27,263 bases of DNA, taken from contig CAYFMP010000054.1 of NCBI GenBank assembly GCA_964344215.1, positions 1 to 27,263 on the forward strand. Reading direction: 5' to 3'. The notes under the pieces are model-generated. The model was given only the letters and a program-made list of their open reading frames with translations. It was not told the origin of the DNA and ran no database searches. A program made the position numbers and the translations under genes. Origin of the DNA: CAYFMP01 sp964344215 (GTDB lineage: Bacteria > Pseudomonadota > Alphaproteobacteria > Rhodospirillales > Casp-alpha2). Below are positions 7,951-15,521 of the stretch, piece after piece (positions within the stretch are counted from its first letter, which is position 1; every line of letters starts with the position of its first letter).

Positions 7951-8577
7951 ATGCAAAACAACGATGATGAAGAGCGGCGCCGGCGGCACTTGCGAACCAC
8001 CACGCCGTCGCCGTGGGTGGTCCGCTTCGCCGGCCTGATCGCCGCCGAAACGACCGTCCTCGACCTCGCTGCCGGCGGCGGCCGCCACGCCCGCCTGTTG
8101 CTCGATCGCGGCTGTAAGGTGGTCTGCGTCGACCGCGAGACGGAACCGCTGGCCGGCCTTGCCGACGAAACCGGGACCGAGATCATCGAAGCCGACCTCG
8201 AAGGCCGACATTCGCCTTTCGCAGACGGCGGCGTTCTGGCCGGGCGAAGCTTCGGCGGCATCGTCGTCGTCAACTACCTGCACCGGCCGCTGATGACGGA
8301 CCTGATCGATGCCCTCGAGCCGGGCGGCGTGCTGATCTACGAGACCTTCGCCAGCGGCAACGAGGCCTTCACCCGACCGCGCAACCCCGACCACCTGCTG
8401 AAGTCCGGCGAGCTGCTGGAGCTGGCGCGATCGCGCCTGCAGGTCGTCGCCTACGAACACGGCATCGTCGCCCACGCCGACATCCCCGGCGTCAAGCAGC
8501 GGCTGTGCGCCGTCAACAACTTAGGGCAAAGCGAGCGCGACGACGGCGAACCGCAGCCGCTGGCGCTGGCGCCCTGA
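7951..8577 (+). CDS. Class I SAM-dependent methyltransferase, TehB-like
   Basis: A 208-residue protein with a compact Rossmann methyltransferase fold. Motif I is VLDLAAGGGRHARLL (about 36-50), followed by the acidic VVCVDRE end of strand 2 and IIEADLEG. VVVNYLHRP and LEPGGVLIYETFASGNEAF match the motif IV and motif V/VI region of the small TehB/YghC-like group. The substrate is unknown. Conserved ETFA and the late VAYEHGIV segment recur in alphaproteobacterial homologues as I remember them. The ATG at 7951 lacks a clear Shine-Dalgarno. It stands alone, divergent from DUF1178 and convergent with the Nit amidohydrolase. Confidence 0.85.
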   Translation: MQNNDDEERRRRHLRTTTPSPWVVRFAGLIAAETTVLDLAAGGGRHARLLLDRGCKVVCVDRETEPLAGLADETGTEIIEADLEGRHSPFADGGVLAGRSFGGIVVVNYLHRPLMTDLIDALEPGGVLIYETFASGNEAFTRPRNPDHLLKSGELLELARSRLQVVAYEHGIVAHADIPGVKQRLCAVNNLGQSERDDGEPQPLALAP

Positions 8578-8846
8578 TCGGCCTTCGGATCACCGGCCTG
8601 TTTCCCTCGCCTTTGCGTCTACTTCCCCCGTCACCCCCCGCTTTTTTCCTCCGTCACCCCGCGAAAGCCGGGGTCCGGCGCGAGGCGGGGAACCCGGATT
8701 CCCGCTTGCGCGGGAATGACGACAAGGGCCGTAGAAACGACGGAAAGGCCCGCGATCTTGACGTGAAGCGTTAAGGGAGTGACGGAAGGACGGTGGGGAC
8801 GGCGACGGCGGTTTGAGCCGGGGGAGACCGGCGGAACTGGGAAGGC
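8578..8846. other. Intergenic region with a REP-like element
   Basis: A 269-bp convergent spacer between the methyltransferase and Nit genes. Besides the palindromic repeat at 8653-8720 it holds a short T-run (8642-8647) not preceded by a GC hairpin. I see no gene: the plus-strand open frame through it depends on the repeat, whose translation (DSRLRGND) is a common artefact of this repeat class. Confidence 0.6.
8653..8720. repeat. REP-like pair of palindromes
   Basis: Two hairpins in tandem. The first has ACCCCG (8656-8661) and CGGGGT (8669-8674) around a CGAAAGC loop. The second has ATTCCCGC (8698-8705) and GCGGGAAT (8710-8717) around TTGC. The outer ends are inverted GTCA (8653-8656) and TGAC (8717-8720). 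This GTCAYCCC...GGGAATGAC layout is a very common dispersed extragenic repeat in proteobacteria. It may also stop transcription from both flanking convergent genes. Confidence 0.85.
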
Positions 8847-9692
8847 TTATTCGACCTCGCCGCCATGTCGCAGCGACGGGATCTTGGAACGGGCCTCGGC
8901 GACCCGGCCGGGGTCGATGTCGGCGGTGACGAAACCGACCTCGTCTTCACCGTCGGCCAGCACGTGGCCCCACGGATCGACGATCAGCGAATGGCCGAAC
9001 GTCCGGCGGCCGCCCTCGTGTTCGCCGCACTGGGCCGGCGCGATCACGAAACAGCCAGTCTCGATGGCCCGCGCCCGCATCAGCACGTGCCAGTGGGCCG
9101 CTCCGGTCGGCCGCGTGAAGGCCGACGGGATGGAGAGGAAATCGGCGCCGCGCCCGGCCAGTTCGCGATAGAGGGCGGGGAAGCGCAGGTCGTAACACAC
9201 CGTCATGCCGAGAACTCCCCACGGCGTCTCGGCGACCACCGCCTTGCCGCCGGGCGCATACGACTTCGATTCGTGGTACGACTCGCCGCCGCCGAGATCG
9301 ACATCGAACATGTGAATCTTGTCGTAGGTGGCGACGATGCCGCCTTCCGGGTCGATCAGGATCGAGCGGTTGGCGAACCGACGGCGGCCGCTCTCGTCGG
9401 GTTCGGCGTCGCTCCACACCACCAGCGACCCGGCCAGCAACCACGCCCCGGTTTCCCGCGCCAAGTCCCGGAATGCGGCGAGCGCCGGGTCGTCGGTCTG
9501 CTCGCGGACCTTCCCGGCCAGCAATTTACCGCTCGGCTCCATCATGTTGACGGTTTCGGGGAGCGCGATGAAGTCGGCGCCTGAGTCGCGGGCCCGGCGC
9601 ACCAAGTCGCCGGCCGCCTCGACGTTTACTGCCGGCTCGCGCCCGGACGTGGTCTGCACGCAGGCCGCCCGGAAGGGAGCGCCGGCCGCCAC
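8847..9692 (-). CDS. Nit-family carbon-nitrogen hydrolase
   Basis: A 281-residue nitrilase-superfamily amidase of the Nit1/Nit2 type. The Glu-Lys-Cys catalytic triad is present: Glu46 in LPETVNMM, Lys125 in YDKIHMFDVD and Cys166 in TVCYDLRFP. The Nit-type IHMFDVD and LRFPALYREL contexts favour a deaminated-glutathione amidase or omega-amidase rather than a nitrilase; the exact substrate is inferred. Start is GTG at 9692, two bases after the grxC stop codon, so translation is probably coupled. A link to glutathione chemistry fits its place right behind a glutaredoxin gene in the comF-panE-like-grxC-nit unit. Confidence 0.92.
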   Translation of the reverse strand: MAAGAPFRAACVQTTSGREPAVNVEAAGDLVRRARDSGADFIALPETVNMMEPSGKLLAGKVREQTDDPALAAFRDLARETGAWLLAGSLVVWSDAEPDESGRRRFANRSILIDPEGGIVATYDKIHMFDVDLGGGESYHESKSYAPGGKAVVAETPWGVLGMTVCYDLRFPALYRELAGRGADFLSIPSAFTRPTGAAHWHVLMRARAIETGCFVIAPAQCGEHEGGRRTFGHSLIVDPWGHVLADGEDEVGFVTADIDPGRVAEARSKIPSLRHGGEVE

Positions 9693-9694
9693 GC

Positions 9695-9967
9695 TCAGCC
9701 GTCCGGGTACTGTTTCAGGCCCAGCCTGGCGTCGAGTTCGCCGGCCGCGTCGAGGGCGAGGATTTCCATGCAGTCGCCAACGTGCTCGCTGTCGGCGAAG
9801 ATTTGCGGCACGGTGCGGCTGCCCGAACGCTCGGCCATCTCGGCCCGCTTGCCCGGGCTCATCATCACGTTGATCTCGGTGTAGGCGACGCCCTTGTCGT
9901 CCAGCAGCGCCTTGGCGCGATGGCAGAAGCCGCAGAACGGCGACGTGTAAATCTCGATCTCGGTCAA
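9695..9967 (-). CDS. grxC: Glutaredoxin 3-type dithiol glutaredoxin
   Basis: A 90-residue glutathione-dependent thiol-disulfide oxidoreductase. The active site is Cys12-Gly-Phe-Cys15 in YTSPFCGFCHRAK; CGFC/CGYC is a frequent alphaproteobacterial variant of the CPYC motif. The cis-proline loop TVPQIF (Pro54) and the HVGDC segment that contacts glutathione are present. The start codon is TTG at 9967, supported by GAGGA eight bases upstream; no ATG or GTG gives a complete N-terminal strand. It lies 88 bp after the ketopantoate-reductase-like gene and 2 bp before the Nit amidohydrolase. Confidence 0.93.
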   Translation of the reverse strand: MTEIEIYTSPFCGFCHRAKALLDDKGVAYTEINVMMSPGKRAEMAERSGSRTVPQIFADSEHVGDCMEILALDAAGELDARLGLKQYPDG

Positions 9968-10055
9968 CGGGACGGTCCTCGCAAAGGTGGTTCGGCGCTC
10001 AACGGTACGGCGCCAATGATGTCGGCGATCGGCCGGAGACGCAACAGCGTCGCGT

Positions 10056-10973
10056 TCAGGTCCGGCCGGCGTAGAACTTCAGCGCCCCGTAGACGGTCGA
10101 ATGGACCGGCGTCGCCACGCCGTGCTTCCTTCCCAGCCGCACCACCTCGCCGCTCAGCCAGGGGAGTTCCAGGCGCCGGCCGCCTTCGAGGTCGTGGAGC
10201 ATGGAGGCCTTCACGTCTTCGCGTAGACCGTCGACCAGGGCCATGGTTTCGAGCTCCGTTTCGTCTCCAAACCCGACACCCTCGGCCCGGCCGACGGCGA
10301 TCGTTTCCCGGACCGCGCTTTCGAACAGCGAACGGCTGTCGGGATCGCCGCGGATCGGCCCGATGGACTGACGGCAAAGTGTCGTCAAACCGCTCAGCGC
10401 GCTCAGGAACACGAACTTCTGCCAGATCGTTCGGGTGATGTCCTCGGAAAAGGCGTGATCGAAGCCGGCGTCCTCGAAGGCGGAGAGGAGGTTTTCGATG
10501 CGGGCCGAGCGGTTGCCGTCGCGCTCGCCGACGGTCAGTCTGGCCAAGCTTCCCGTGTGGTGGATCACGCCGGGCTCGCCGATCACCGCGGCGATGTGGG
10601 CGACGCCGCCGGCGACATGCCCGGCGCCCAGGCGCTCGCTCAACACGTCCATGGCGGATACTCCGTTGAGGAACGGGACGACCACGGTGTCCGGCCCGAG
10701 AAGCGGCTTGCACGCCTCGGCGGCCTCGTCCATGTCCCACAGCTTGACGGCGAACAGAACGGTCTCGACCGGCCCGATTCCTGATGGCGTGTCGGTCGCC
10801 GATACATCGGCCAGATGGAGATCGCCCAGTTCGCTTTCGAGCCGAAGCCCGCCTTCCCGTATGGCCGCCAGATGCGCCCCCCGGGCAACGAAGTGGACGT
10901 CGTGCCCGGCGGCCGCCAGACGCCCCCCGAAATACCCGCCGACGCCGCCGGCCGCCATCACTGCTATCCTCAC
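10056..10973 (-). CDS. Ketopantoate reductase family protein (2-dehydropantoate 2-reductase-like)
   Basis: A 305-residue NADPH-dependent reductase of the PanE/ApbA family. Genuine PanE reduces 2-dehydropantoate to pantoate for coenzyme A synthesis. The N-terminal Rossmann loop reads AAGGVGGYFGGRLA, so the first glycine of GxGxxG is alanine (Ala7). Family residues Lys77 (FAVKLWD), Asn103 (PFLNGVSA), catalytic Lys186 (WQKFVFL) and Glu269 (RLELPWLSG) are present. The usual Asp two residues after that Glu is Pro here, so a substrate other than ketopantoate is possible; many genomes hold several paralogues. Start is GTG at 10973 with GGGAG nine bases upstream, lying across the end of comF, whose stop is 15 bp away. 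Confidence 0.88.
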   Translation of the reverse strand: MRIAVMAAGGVGGYFGGRLAAAGHDVHFVARGAHLAAIREGGLRLESELGDLHLADVSATDTPSGIGPVETVLFAVKLWDMDEAAEACKPLLGPDTVVVPFLNGVSAMDVLSERLGAGHVAGGVAHIAAVIGEPGVIHHTGSLARLTVGERDGNRSARIENLLSAFEDAGFDHAFSEDITRTIWQKFVFLSALSGLTTLCRQSIGPIRGDPDSRSLFESAVRETIAVGRAEGVGFGDETELETMALVDGLREDVKASMLHDLEGGRRLELPWLSGEVVRLGRKHGVATPVHSTVYGALKFYAGRT

Positions 10974-10988
10974 GACCCGTCGCTCCCT

Positions 10989-11795
10989 TTATCGCTCGGC
11001 GGCGGCCGCCCGCACGGCGCGGGCCACCGTCAGCACGTCGACCGCCGCCGCCCCGCCGCGGAGCAGCGCCCTGGCGCAGTTCGAGACGGTGGCACCGGTC
11101 GTCAGCACGTCGTCGATCAGCAGCACGCGGCGACCCTCGATGCGCCCCCGCCACGACGCCTTCAGACGGAACGCGCCCCGCGTGTTGCGGCGGCGCGCGG
11201 CCGGTCCCATCCGGGTCTGCGGTGGGGTGCGCCGCGTGCGCACCAGCAAATCCGCGGCAAACACGGTACCCGAGCGCCGGGCGATGTGGCCGGCGAGCAT
11301 GGCCGATTGGTTGAAGCGCCGCGCCCACAGCCGCGTCCAGTGCAACGGCACCGGGGCGATGAAGTCGGCTTCGGCAACCAGTTCGGCGCCGGCCCGCATC
11401 AGCCAATCGGCCAGGGTCGGGGCCGATTCGGTGCGGTCGCCGTGCTTGAAGGCGAGGATCAGCGAGCGGCTGACCTTGCCGTAGACCATGGCGGCGCGGG
11501 CGCGGGCAAACGGCGGACGCTGGGCCAGGCAGGCGCCGCACAGAACGCCGCCTTCACCCCCTGCCTCGAACTCGAACGGCAGGCCGCAAACCGAACAGGC
11601 GGGCGGCCCGATGAAGACGGCTTCGTCCCAGCACGTCGCGCACAAGACGCCGCTCCGCGCGACGACGGTGCCGCAGTTCAGGCACTGCGGCGGCAGCAGA
11701 ACGTCGAGGGCGCGGCGGCTGATCTCGCGCCACGGCGATCCGGCGGCCGCCGCGGCCGGATGGCGAGCATTTGATGGGGCTGGATAATCCGTCAT
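10989..11795 (-). CDS. comF: ComF family phosphoribosyltransferase-like protein
   Basis: A 268-residue ComF/GntX-type protein. The N-terminal zinc-binding part has four CxxC pairs (38/41, 52/55, 67/70, 86/89). The C-terminal phosphoribosyltransferase domain ends with the PRPP loop VLLIDDVLTTGAT. A PVPLHWTRLWARRFNQS segment is the family hallmark. ComF helps move single-stranded DNA into the cell in competent bacteria; in non-competent relatives its role is unclear. ATG 11795 is used; ATG 11810 in the same frame is the main alternative. Neither has a clear Shine-Dalgarno. The divergent NDUFAF5-like gene starts 14 bases away, so each promoter must lie inside the other gene. Confidence 0.9.
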   Translation of the reverse strand: MTDYPAPSNARHPAAAAAGSPWREISRRALDVLLPPQCLNCGTVVARSGVLCATCWDEAVFIGPPACSVCGLPFEFEAGGEGGVLCGACLAQRPPFARARAAMVYGKVSRSLILAFKHGDRTESAPTLADWLMRAGAELVAEADFIAPVPLHWTRLWARRFNQSAMLAGHIARRSGTVFAADLLVRTRRTPPQTRMGPAARRRNTRGAFRLKASWRGRIEGRRVLLIDDVLTTGATVSNCARALLRGGAAAVDVLTVARAVRAAAAER

Positions 11796-11796
11796 A

Positions 11797-11807
11797 GTGG
11801 TTGCCAC
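11797..11807. repeat. Short inverted repeat between divergent start codons
   Basis: GTGG (11797-11800) and CCAC (11804-11807) flank TTG, in the 13-bp gap between the comF ATG and the NDUFAF5-like ATG. It may be chance. Confidence 0.25.
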
Positions 11808-11808
11808 C

Positions 11809-12735
11809 ATGGCCGATTCGATGACCGTCTTCAACCGCGCCGCCGTTCGTTTGCACCGCGACCGGGCGGCCGCGGCCGCCGCCGAGCACGGCTTCCTGTT
11901 CGCCGAAACGGCCGAGCGTCTGGCCGATCGCCTCGGCGACATCACCCGCGACTTCGAAATCGGCCTCGATCTCGGTTGCCGCGACGGCGTCCTGGCTCGT
12001 GCCGTTGAGGACCTCGGCAAGGTCCGGCGGCTGGTGCAGAGCGATCTGTCGCCGGCGATGGCGAGGCTGGCCGCTGGGACGTCGGGGGCCGGCGGTGGCA
12101 CCGCCGTCTGCGCCGACGAGGAGATGCTGCCGTTCGGCCCCGAAACCTTCGATTGCGTACTCAGCAACCTGGCCCTGCACTGGGTCAACGACCTGCCCGG
12201 CGCGCTGGTTCAGATCCGCCGGGCGCTGAAGCCCGACGGCCTGTTGCTGGCGGCGCTGTTCGGCGGCGATACCCTGATCGAGTTGCGCGACAGCCTGGCC
12301 GCGGCCGAAATCGCCGAGGAAGCGGGCCTGAGCCCGCGGGTGTCGCCGTTCGCCGACATCCGCGACTTGGGCGGGCTGTTGCAGCGGGCCGGGCTGGCGC
12401 TGCCGGTGGCGGATGCGGAGACGATCACCGTATCCTATCCCGATCCCCTCAAACTGATGGCCGACCTGCGCGGCATGGGCGAGGCCAACGCCTGCGCCGC
12501 GCGCCGCACAACGGTGGCCCGCCGCCGCACCCTGATGGCGGCGGCCGACATCTATCGCGAGCGGTACGCCGACGCCGAGGGGCGCGTCCCGGCGACGTTC
12601 CAGATCGTCACCCTGACGGCGTGGGCGCCGCACCCCTCGCAACCGAAACCGCTGAAGCCGGGCAGCGCCGAAGTGCGGCTGGCCGAGGCGCTCGACGCCG
12701 ACGACGAGGCGCCGGGTGGCGAGGGCGAAACGTGA
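11809..12735 (+). CDS. NDUFAF5-like SAM-dependent methyltransferase-fold protein (complex I assembly)
   Basis: A 308-residue protein of the BioC/NDUFAF5 group. It starts with the family-typical VFNRAAVRLHRDRAA, then motif I LDLGCRDG (53-60, Arg where most have Gly, as in other members I recall). Then come LPFGPETFDCVLSNLALHW, the NDUFAF5 hallmark NDLPGALVQIRRALKPDG, GGDTLIELRDSL, SPRVSPFADIRDLG and a late WAPHPSQPKPLKPGSA. Human NDUFAF5 hydroxylates an arginine of NDUFS7 during complex I assembly; the bacterial protein probably acts on NuoB. ATG 11809 is chosen; GTG 11797 and ATG 11821 are possible. Its TGA stop overlaps the GTG of the following GNAT gene. Divergent from comF, a pairing common in alphaproteobacteria. 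Confidence 0.88.
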   Translation: MADSMTVFNRAAVRLHRDRAAAAAAEHGFLFAETAERLADRLGDITRDFEIGLDLGCRDGVLARAVEDLGKVRRLVQSDLSPAMARLAAGTSGAGGGTAVCADEEMLPFGPETFDCVLSNLALHWVNDLPGALVQIRRALKPDGLLLAALFGGDTLIELRDSLAAAEIAEEAGLSPRVSPFADIRDLGGLLQRAGLALPVADAETITVSYPDPLKLMADLRGMGEANACAARRTTVARRRTLMAAADIYRERYADAEGRVPATFQIVTLTAWAPHPSQPKPLKPGSAEVRLAEALDADDEAPGGEGET

Positions 12736-13247
12736 GCGGCCCCCGCGACATGCGGATCGTTCTGCTGGCGGACGTTCCGGAGACGATGCCGACGCTGGCA
12801 CGATGGTTCGTCGCCGAGTGGGAACCCTATTACGGCGGCAACGGCCCGGGCGACGCCGAAGCCGATCTGGCCCAGTGCTGCAACCGGGACAGGCTTCCCC
12901 TCGCCGTCGTCGCATTGAACGGCGACGGCGGCGTCCTCGGCACCGCCGCCCTCAAGTCCGAATCGGTGGGCAGCGAGTTGGGCGTCGGTCCGTGGCTGGC
13001 CGCCCTGCTGGTCGGCGAGGCGCATCGGTGCCGGGGAGTCGGCAGCGCGCTCGTCGGCGCCATCGAAGCGGAGGCCCATCGTCTCGGCTTCTCCGAGATA
13101 TTCACGTCGTCGGACGGCGCCACGGGCCTTCTCGAACGTGGCGGCTGGCGAGCGTTCGAAACGGCCCGGTCGTTGCGCGGAACGGTCGCGGTTTATCGAC
13201 GGCCGATCGCCGGCGAGGCGGCGGACCCGGAAGCCGACCGAAGCTGA
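12732..13247 (+). CDS. GNAT family N-acetyltransferase
   Basis: A 171-residue acetyl-CoA-dependent N-acetyltransferase. The acetyl-CoA loop Arg99-Cys-Arg-Gly102-Val-Gly104 sits in the expected ALLVGEAHRCRGVGSALV context (motif A), followed by an IFTSSDGATGLLERGGW motif B. The N-terminal part resembles GNAT proteins that begin with a PETMPTLARWFVAEW helix. Its substrate is unknown. Start is GTG at 12732 in a GTGA overlap with the preceding methyltransferase stop, with GAGGG-like sequence upstream; ATG 12750 is an alternative. The overlap indicates coupled translation and suggests a shared, possibly complex I-related, setting, but this may be no more than convenience. Confidence 0.85.
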   Translation: MSGPRDMRIVLLADVPETMPTLARWFVAEWEPYYGGNGPGDAEADLAQCCNRDRLPLAVVALNGDGGVLGTAALKSESVGSELGVGPWLAALLVGEAHRCRGVGSALVGAIEAEAHRLGFSEIFTSSDGATGLLERGGWRAFETARSLRGTVAVYRRPIAGEAADPEADRS

Positions 13248-13285
13248 GCGGCCGACCCCCGGCCGTCGGCCCGGCGTGGCGGCGG

Positions 13286-14128
13286 CTACTTCTTTCGTGT
13301 CCAGCCTGGCTTGGGGAACCACACCAGCGTCGCGCCGTTCGGGTCGCTGGCGCACAACTTCGTCAGGATGCGCGGCGAGGTGCGGTTCGGCAACACGCCG
13401 TTGATGACGACGGTGCCGCGGTTGAGGAACACCCAGGCGGCACTGGAGCACGCGTTGTCGGGGATGGCGTCGACGCGGACGAAAGGACGGCCTTCGTTGT
13501 CGCCGACCTCGAGCGGCCCGCCGTAGACGTGGGTTTCGACCACCATACCCTCGGCGGCGTCCTTGACCTGCTCGATCAGGCGCAGCGACGGCGTCAGGTC
13601 GTCGCCGCCGTCCGGCGCGATGACGAAGAAGTAGACGGCGAGCGCGATGCCGGCCGCGCCCAAGCCGCCGCCGCCGAACAGCCAGGCCCGCGGCACCTCC
13701 TTTCCCGGCCGCTTTGGCGGCGGCTTGCGTTTCGCCTCGGGCTTGGGTCCGGGTATGTCCGGACGGCGGCGCTCGTCGCCCTTTGCCGCCGCGCTCTCGT
13801 CCTGCTCGGCCGATTTGGCGATGCGGTCGTCCTTGACCTGGCGCAGGATGGCGGTGACGGCGTCGATGATCGACGGCAAATCCGCTTCCGACGTGTCGTC
13901 GGTGATCATCCGGTTGATCTCGTCCTTGAAGCGCTCGACCTCGCCCGGGTCGTCGCGGCGCGCGTAGAGCTGTTCGACGACCACGATGGTGGCCTGGCGC
14001 AGCGCCGACGCCGAGCGGGCCCCGGCGATCAACGGGATCAGGCCCGCTTTCGGGTCCTCGAAGACCTTCTCCCAGTCGGTCGTCCCCTGCGCCGTTTGCG
14101 GCCGGGACGCCGTGCTCTTTTCGGCCAT
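13286..14128 (-). CDS. Unrecognised single-pass membrane protein
   Basis: A 280-residue protein with no family I can name. Residues 1-110 look helical and cytoplasmic (DWEKVFEDPKAGLIPLIAGA; ERFKDEINRMI). Residues 108-147 are a charged, Pro/Lys-rich linker. One transmembrane segment lies at about 148-171 (GAAGIALAVYFFVIAP). The last about 105 residues should be periplasmic and strand-rich, with Cys227 and Cys259 able to form a disulfide, ending WFPKPGWTRKK. The ATG at 14128 is preceded by GAGAGGGGG eight bases upstream; an upstream in-frame ATG (14158) lacks this. Codon use matches neighbours. It follows the FkbM gene by 109 bp across a terminator-like hairpin, so it may have its own promoter. 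Confidence 0.8.
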   Translation of the reverse strand: MAEKSTASRPQTAQGTTDWEKVFEDPKAGLIPLIAGARSASALRQATIVVVEQLYARRDDPGEVERFKDEINRMITDDTSEADLPSIIDAVTAILRQVKDDRIAKSAEQDESAAAKGDERRRPDIPGPKPEAKRKPPPKRPGKEVPRAWLFGGGGLGAAGIALAVYFFVIAPDGGDDLTPSLRLIEQVKDAAEGMVVETHVYGGPLEVGDNEGRPFVRVDAIPDNACSSAAWVFLNRGTVVINGVLPNRTSPRILTKLCASDPNGATLVWFPKPGWTRKK

Positions 14129-14157
14129 GGTTTCGGCCCCCTCTCGGGGTGAAATCA

Positions 14158-14184
14158 ATTCGTGGCCGATCGGCAGCCACGAAT
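14158..14184 (-). terminator. Candidate terminator of the FkbM gene
   Basis: ATTCGTGGC (14158-14166) pairs with GCCACGAAT (14176-14184), a 9-bp stem with a 9-nt loop. On the minus strand it is followed by TGATTTC, a short broken T-run. It lies 54 bp past the FkbM stop codon and 30 bp before the next gene. Confidence 0.45.
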
Positions 14185-14237
14185 CGCATTCTACCCCGAA
14201 AGGCCGCCAAACCCGAAAGACGCGGGCGGTGGCGGCC

Positions 14238-15098
14238 TCAGGCGATCTGTTCGGGGTGCTCGACGGCGATCTCGGGCCAGTACGCGGCCAGCCGTTCGGG
14301 CGCGGCGAACAATAGGTTCAGGATATAGGGACTTTTGATCTCGACCCCGGGCGGCACCAGTTTCGGCAGGCCGCCACTGAACGGCAGCAGGAACGTTCCG
14401 TACCCCCGATCGACCATCATCCGGCGCAACGCGGCCGGCGACGAGCCCATACGCTCCAACCCGAAGCCGTGCAGCTCGGCGACCACGAACGGGATGCCGT
14501 CCGGCCCCAGCAAATCGCCGGCCCCTTCCAGTACCAGCGGCTCGGCGCCTTCGGTATCGATCTTGAGGAGCTTCGGCGGACCGTCGACGCCATGTTCCGG
14601 CAGGGCGCCGGCCAGGGTCACGGTGTCGACCGTTTCCGCCATCGGCTCCTCGCGGCTCTTGACGTTGGCCTTGAATTCGCCTGGATCCCACAGTGCATGG
14701 CCGCCGTCGTTGTCGCGATTGGTGAAGAACTTCATCGGCTCGCCCGACGCCGTCACCGGATTGTTGACGGCGCTAACGTGGTCGAAGCCGTTGGCTTGAA
14801 CCTGAGCGCACAGGCGGCGGTAGTTGTCGGGGTCGGGCTCGAAGGCGACGACCCGGCCGGTCGGGCCGACCAGGGCGGCGGCCAGCAGCGTGAAGTAGCC
14901 GACGTGGCCGCCGACGTCGACCATCGCGTCGCCTTCTTCCAATACCCTGAGCAGCACCCAAGACACGTCCGGTTCGTAGAGCTTGCCGCCTTGCAGCCAG
15001 GTCAGGATGTTGTGTTCGCCGGGACGCTCCGGGTCGAGGTCGAGCAGGACCCTGGCGGTCTTGCCGAAGGCGTCGATCTCGAGCGGAACGGCGGACAT
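14238..15098 (-). CDS. FkbM family methyltransferase
   Basis: A 286-residue SAM-dependent methyltransferase of the FkbM type, usually O-methylating sugars, polyketides or other small molecules. Motif I is VDVGGHVGYFT (60-70), then FEPDP (86-90) ending strand 2, and the FkbM-specific KIDTEGAEPLVLEGA. VVAELHGFGLERMG fits the later motif. The substrate is not evident; FkbM genes often accompany polysaccharide loci, but none is visible here. ATG 15098 is preceded by GAGGA nine bases upstream. A 7-bp GC stem (15114-15120 with 15125-15131) sits immediately upstream of that ribosome-binding site and could influence its access. Confidence 0.9.
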   Translation of the reverse strand: MSAVPLEIDAFGKTARVLLDLDPERPGEHNILTWLQGGKLYEPDVSWVLLRVLEEGDAMVDVGGHVGYFTLLAAALVGPTGRVVAFEPDPDNYRRLCAQVQANGFDHVSAVNNPVTASGEPMKFFTNRDNDGGHALWDPGEFKANVKSREEPMAETVDTVTLAGALPEHGVDGPPKLLKIDTEGAEPLVLEGAGDLLGPDGIPFVVAELHGFGLERMGSSPAALRRMMVDRGYGTFLLPFSGGLPKLVPPGVEIKSPYILNLLFAAPERLAAYWPEIAVEHPEQIA

Positions 15099-15197
15099 GG
15101 GCGGCGGTCCTCGGCGCGCCGAAGGGCGCGCTCGGCTCCCTACTGTCGCGTCGAAGACGTGCCGAGTCCATGGGATTTCGATTGCCGTGGAAAAGCC

Positions 15198-15521
15198 TTA
15201 CGCCGCCGTTACCGCGATTCGGCTCTCCTGACGCGATTTGGGGCGGCGTTTGATGCGGATTTCGATATCGCGATCGAAGGCCATTAGGAAACGAAGCAAG
15301 CGCTCGACGCTGTAGCCTCGTGTGCGGCCACGCAGAAGCTGCGATATGTCGGGCTGCTTCAGACCGATGATCTCGGCGGCGGCTCTCTGCGTCAATTGCC
15401 GTTCGGCGATGATAGCTCTGAGTTCACGGACCAGTTCGGCCTTGGTGCGCTCTTCGGCGGGACGCTCGAAGCCCAGGTCCTCAAAGACGTTTCCGCTTCC
15501 TCTGGTAACGGACTGTTTCAT
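15198..15521 (-). CDS. XRE-type antitoxin, HigA-like
   Basis: A 107-residue DNA-binding antitoxin of the HigA2-like group. A helix-turn-helix spans about 40-75 (LTQRAAAEIIGLKQPDISQ, then LLRGRTRGYSVERLLRFL). The N-terminal 35 residues (NVFEDLGFERPAEE) match the short lead typical of this family, which begins with F-DLG. It should bind and neutralise the upstream toxin and repress the shared promoter. Its ATG overlaps the toxin TGA (ATGA), and the toxin-first order is the rule for HigBA systems. Confidence 0.9.
   Translation of the reverse strand: MKQSVTRGSGNVFEDLGFERPAEERTKAELVRELRAIIAERQLTQRAAAEIIGLKQPDISQLLRGRTRGYSVERLLRFLMAFDRDIEIRIKRRPKSRQESRIAVTAA

Noticed and set aside
8505..8774. 89-codon plus-strand open frame ending past the REP-like element
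   Set aside because: It overlaps the methyltransferase end and encodes HPAKAGV and DSRLRGND, the usual artefact of this repeat class.
9964..11541. 525-codon minus-strand frame spanning the panE-like and comF genes
   Set aside because: Arg/Gly-rich shadow in a different frame from both recognised proteins.
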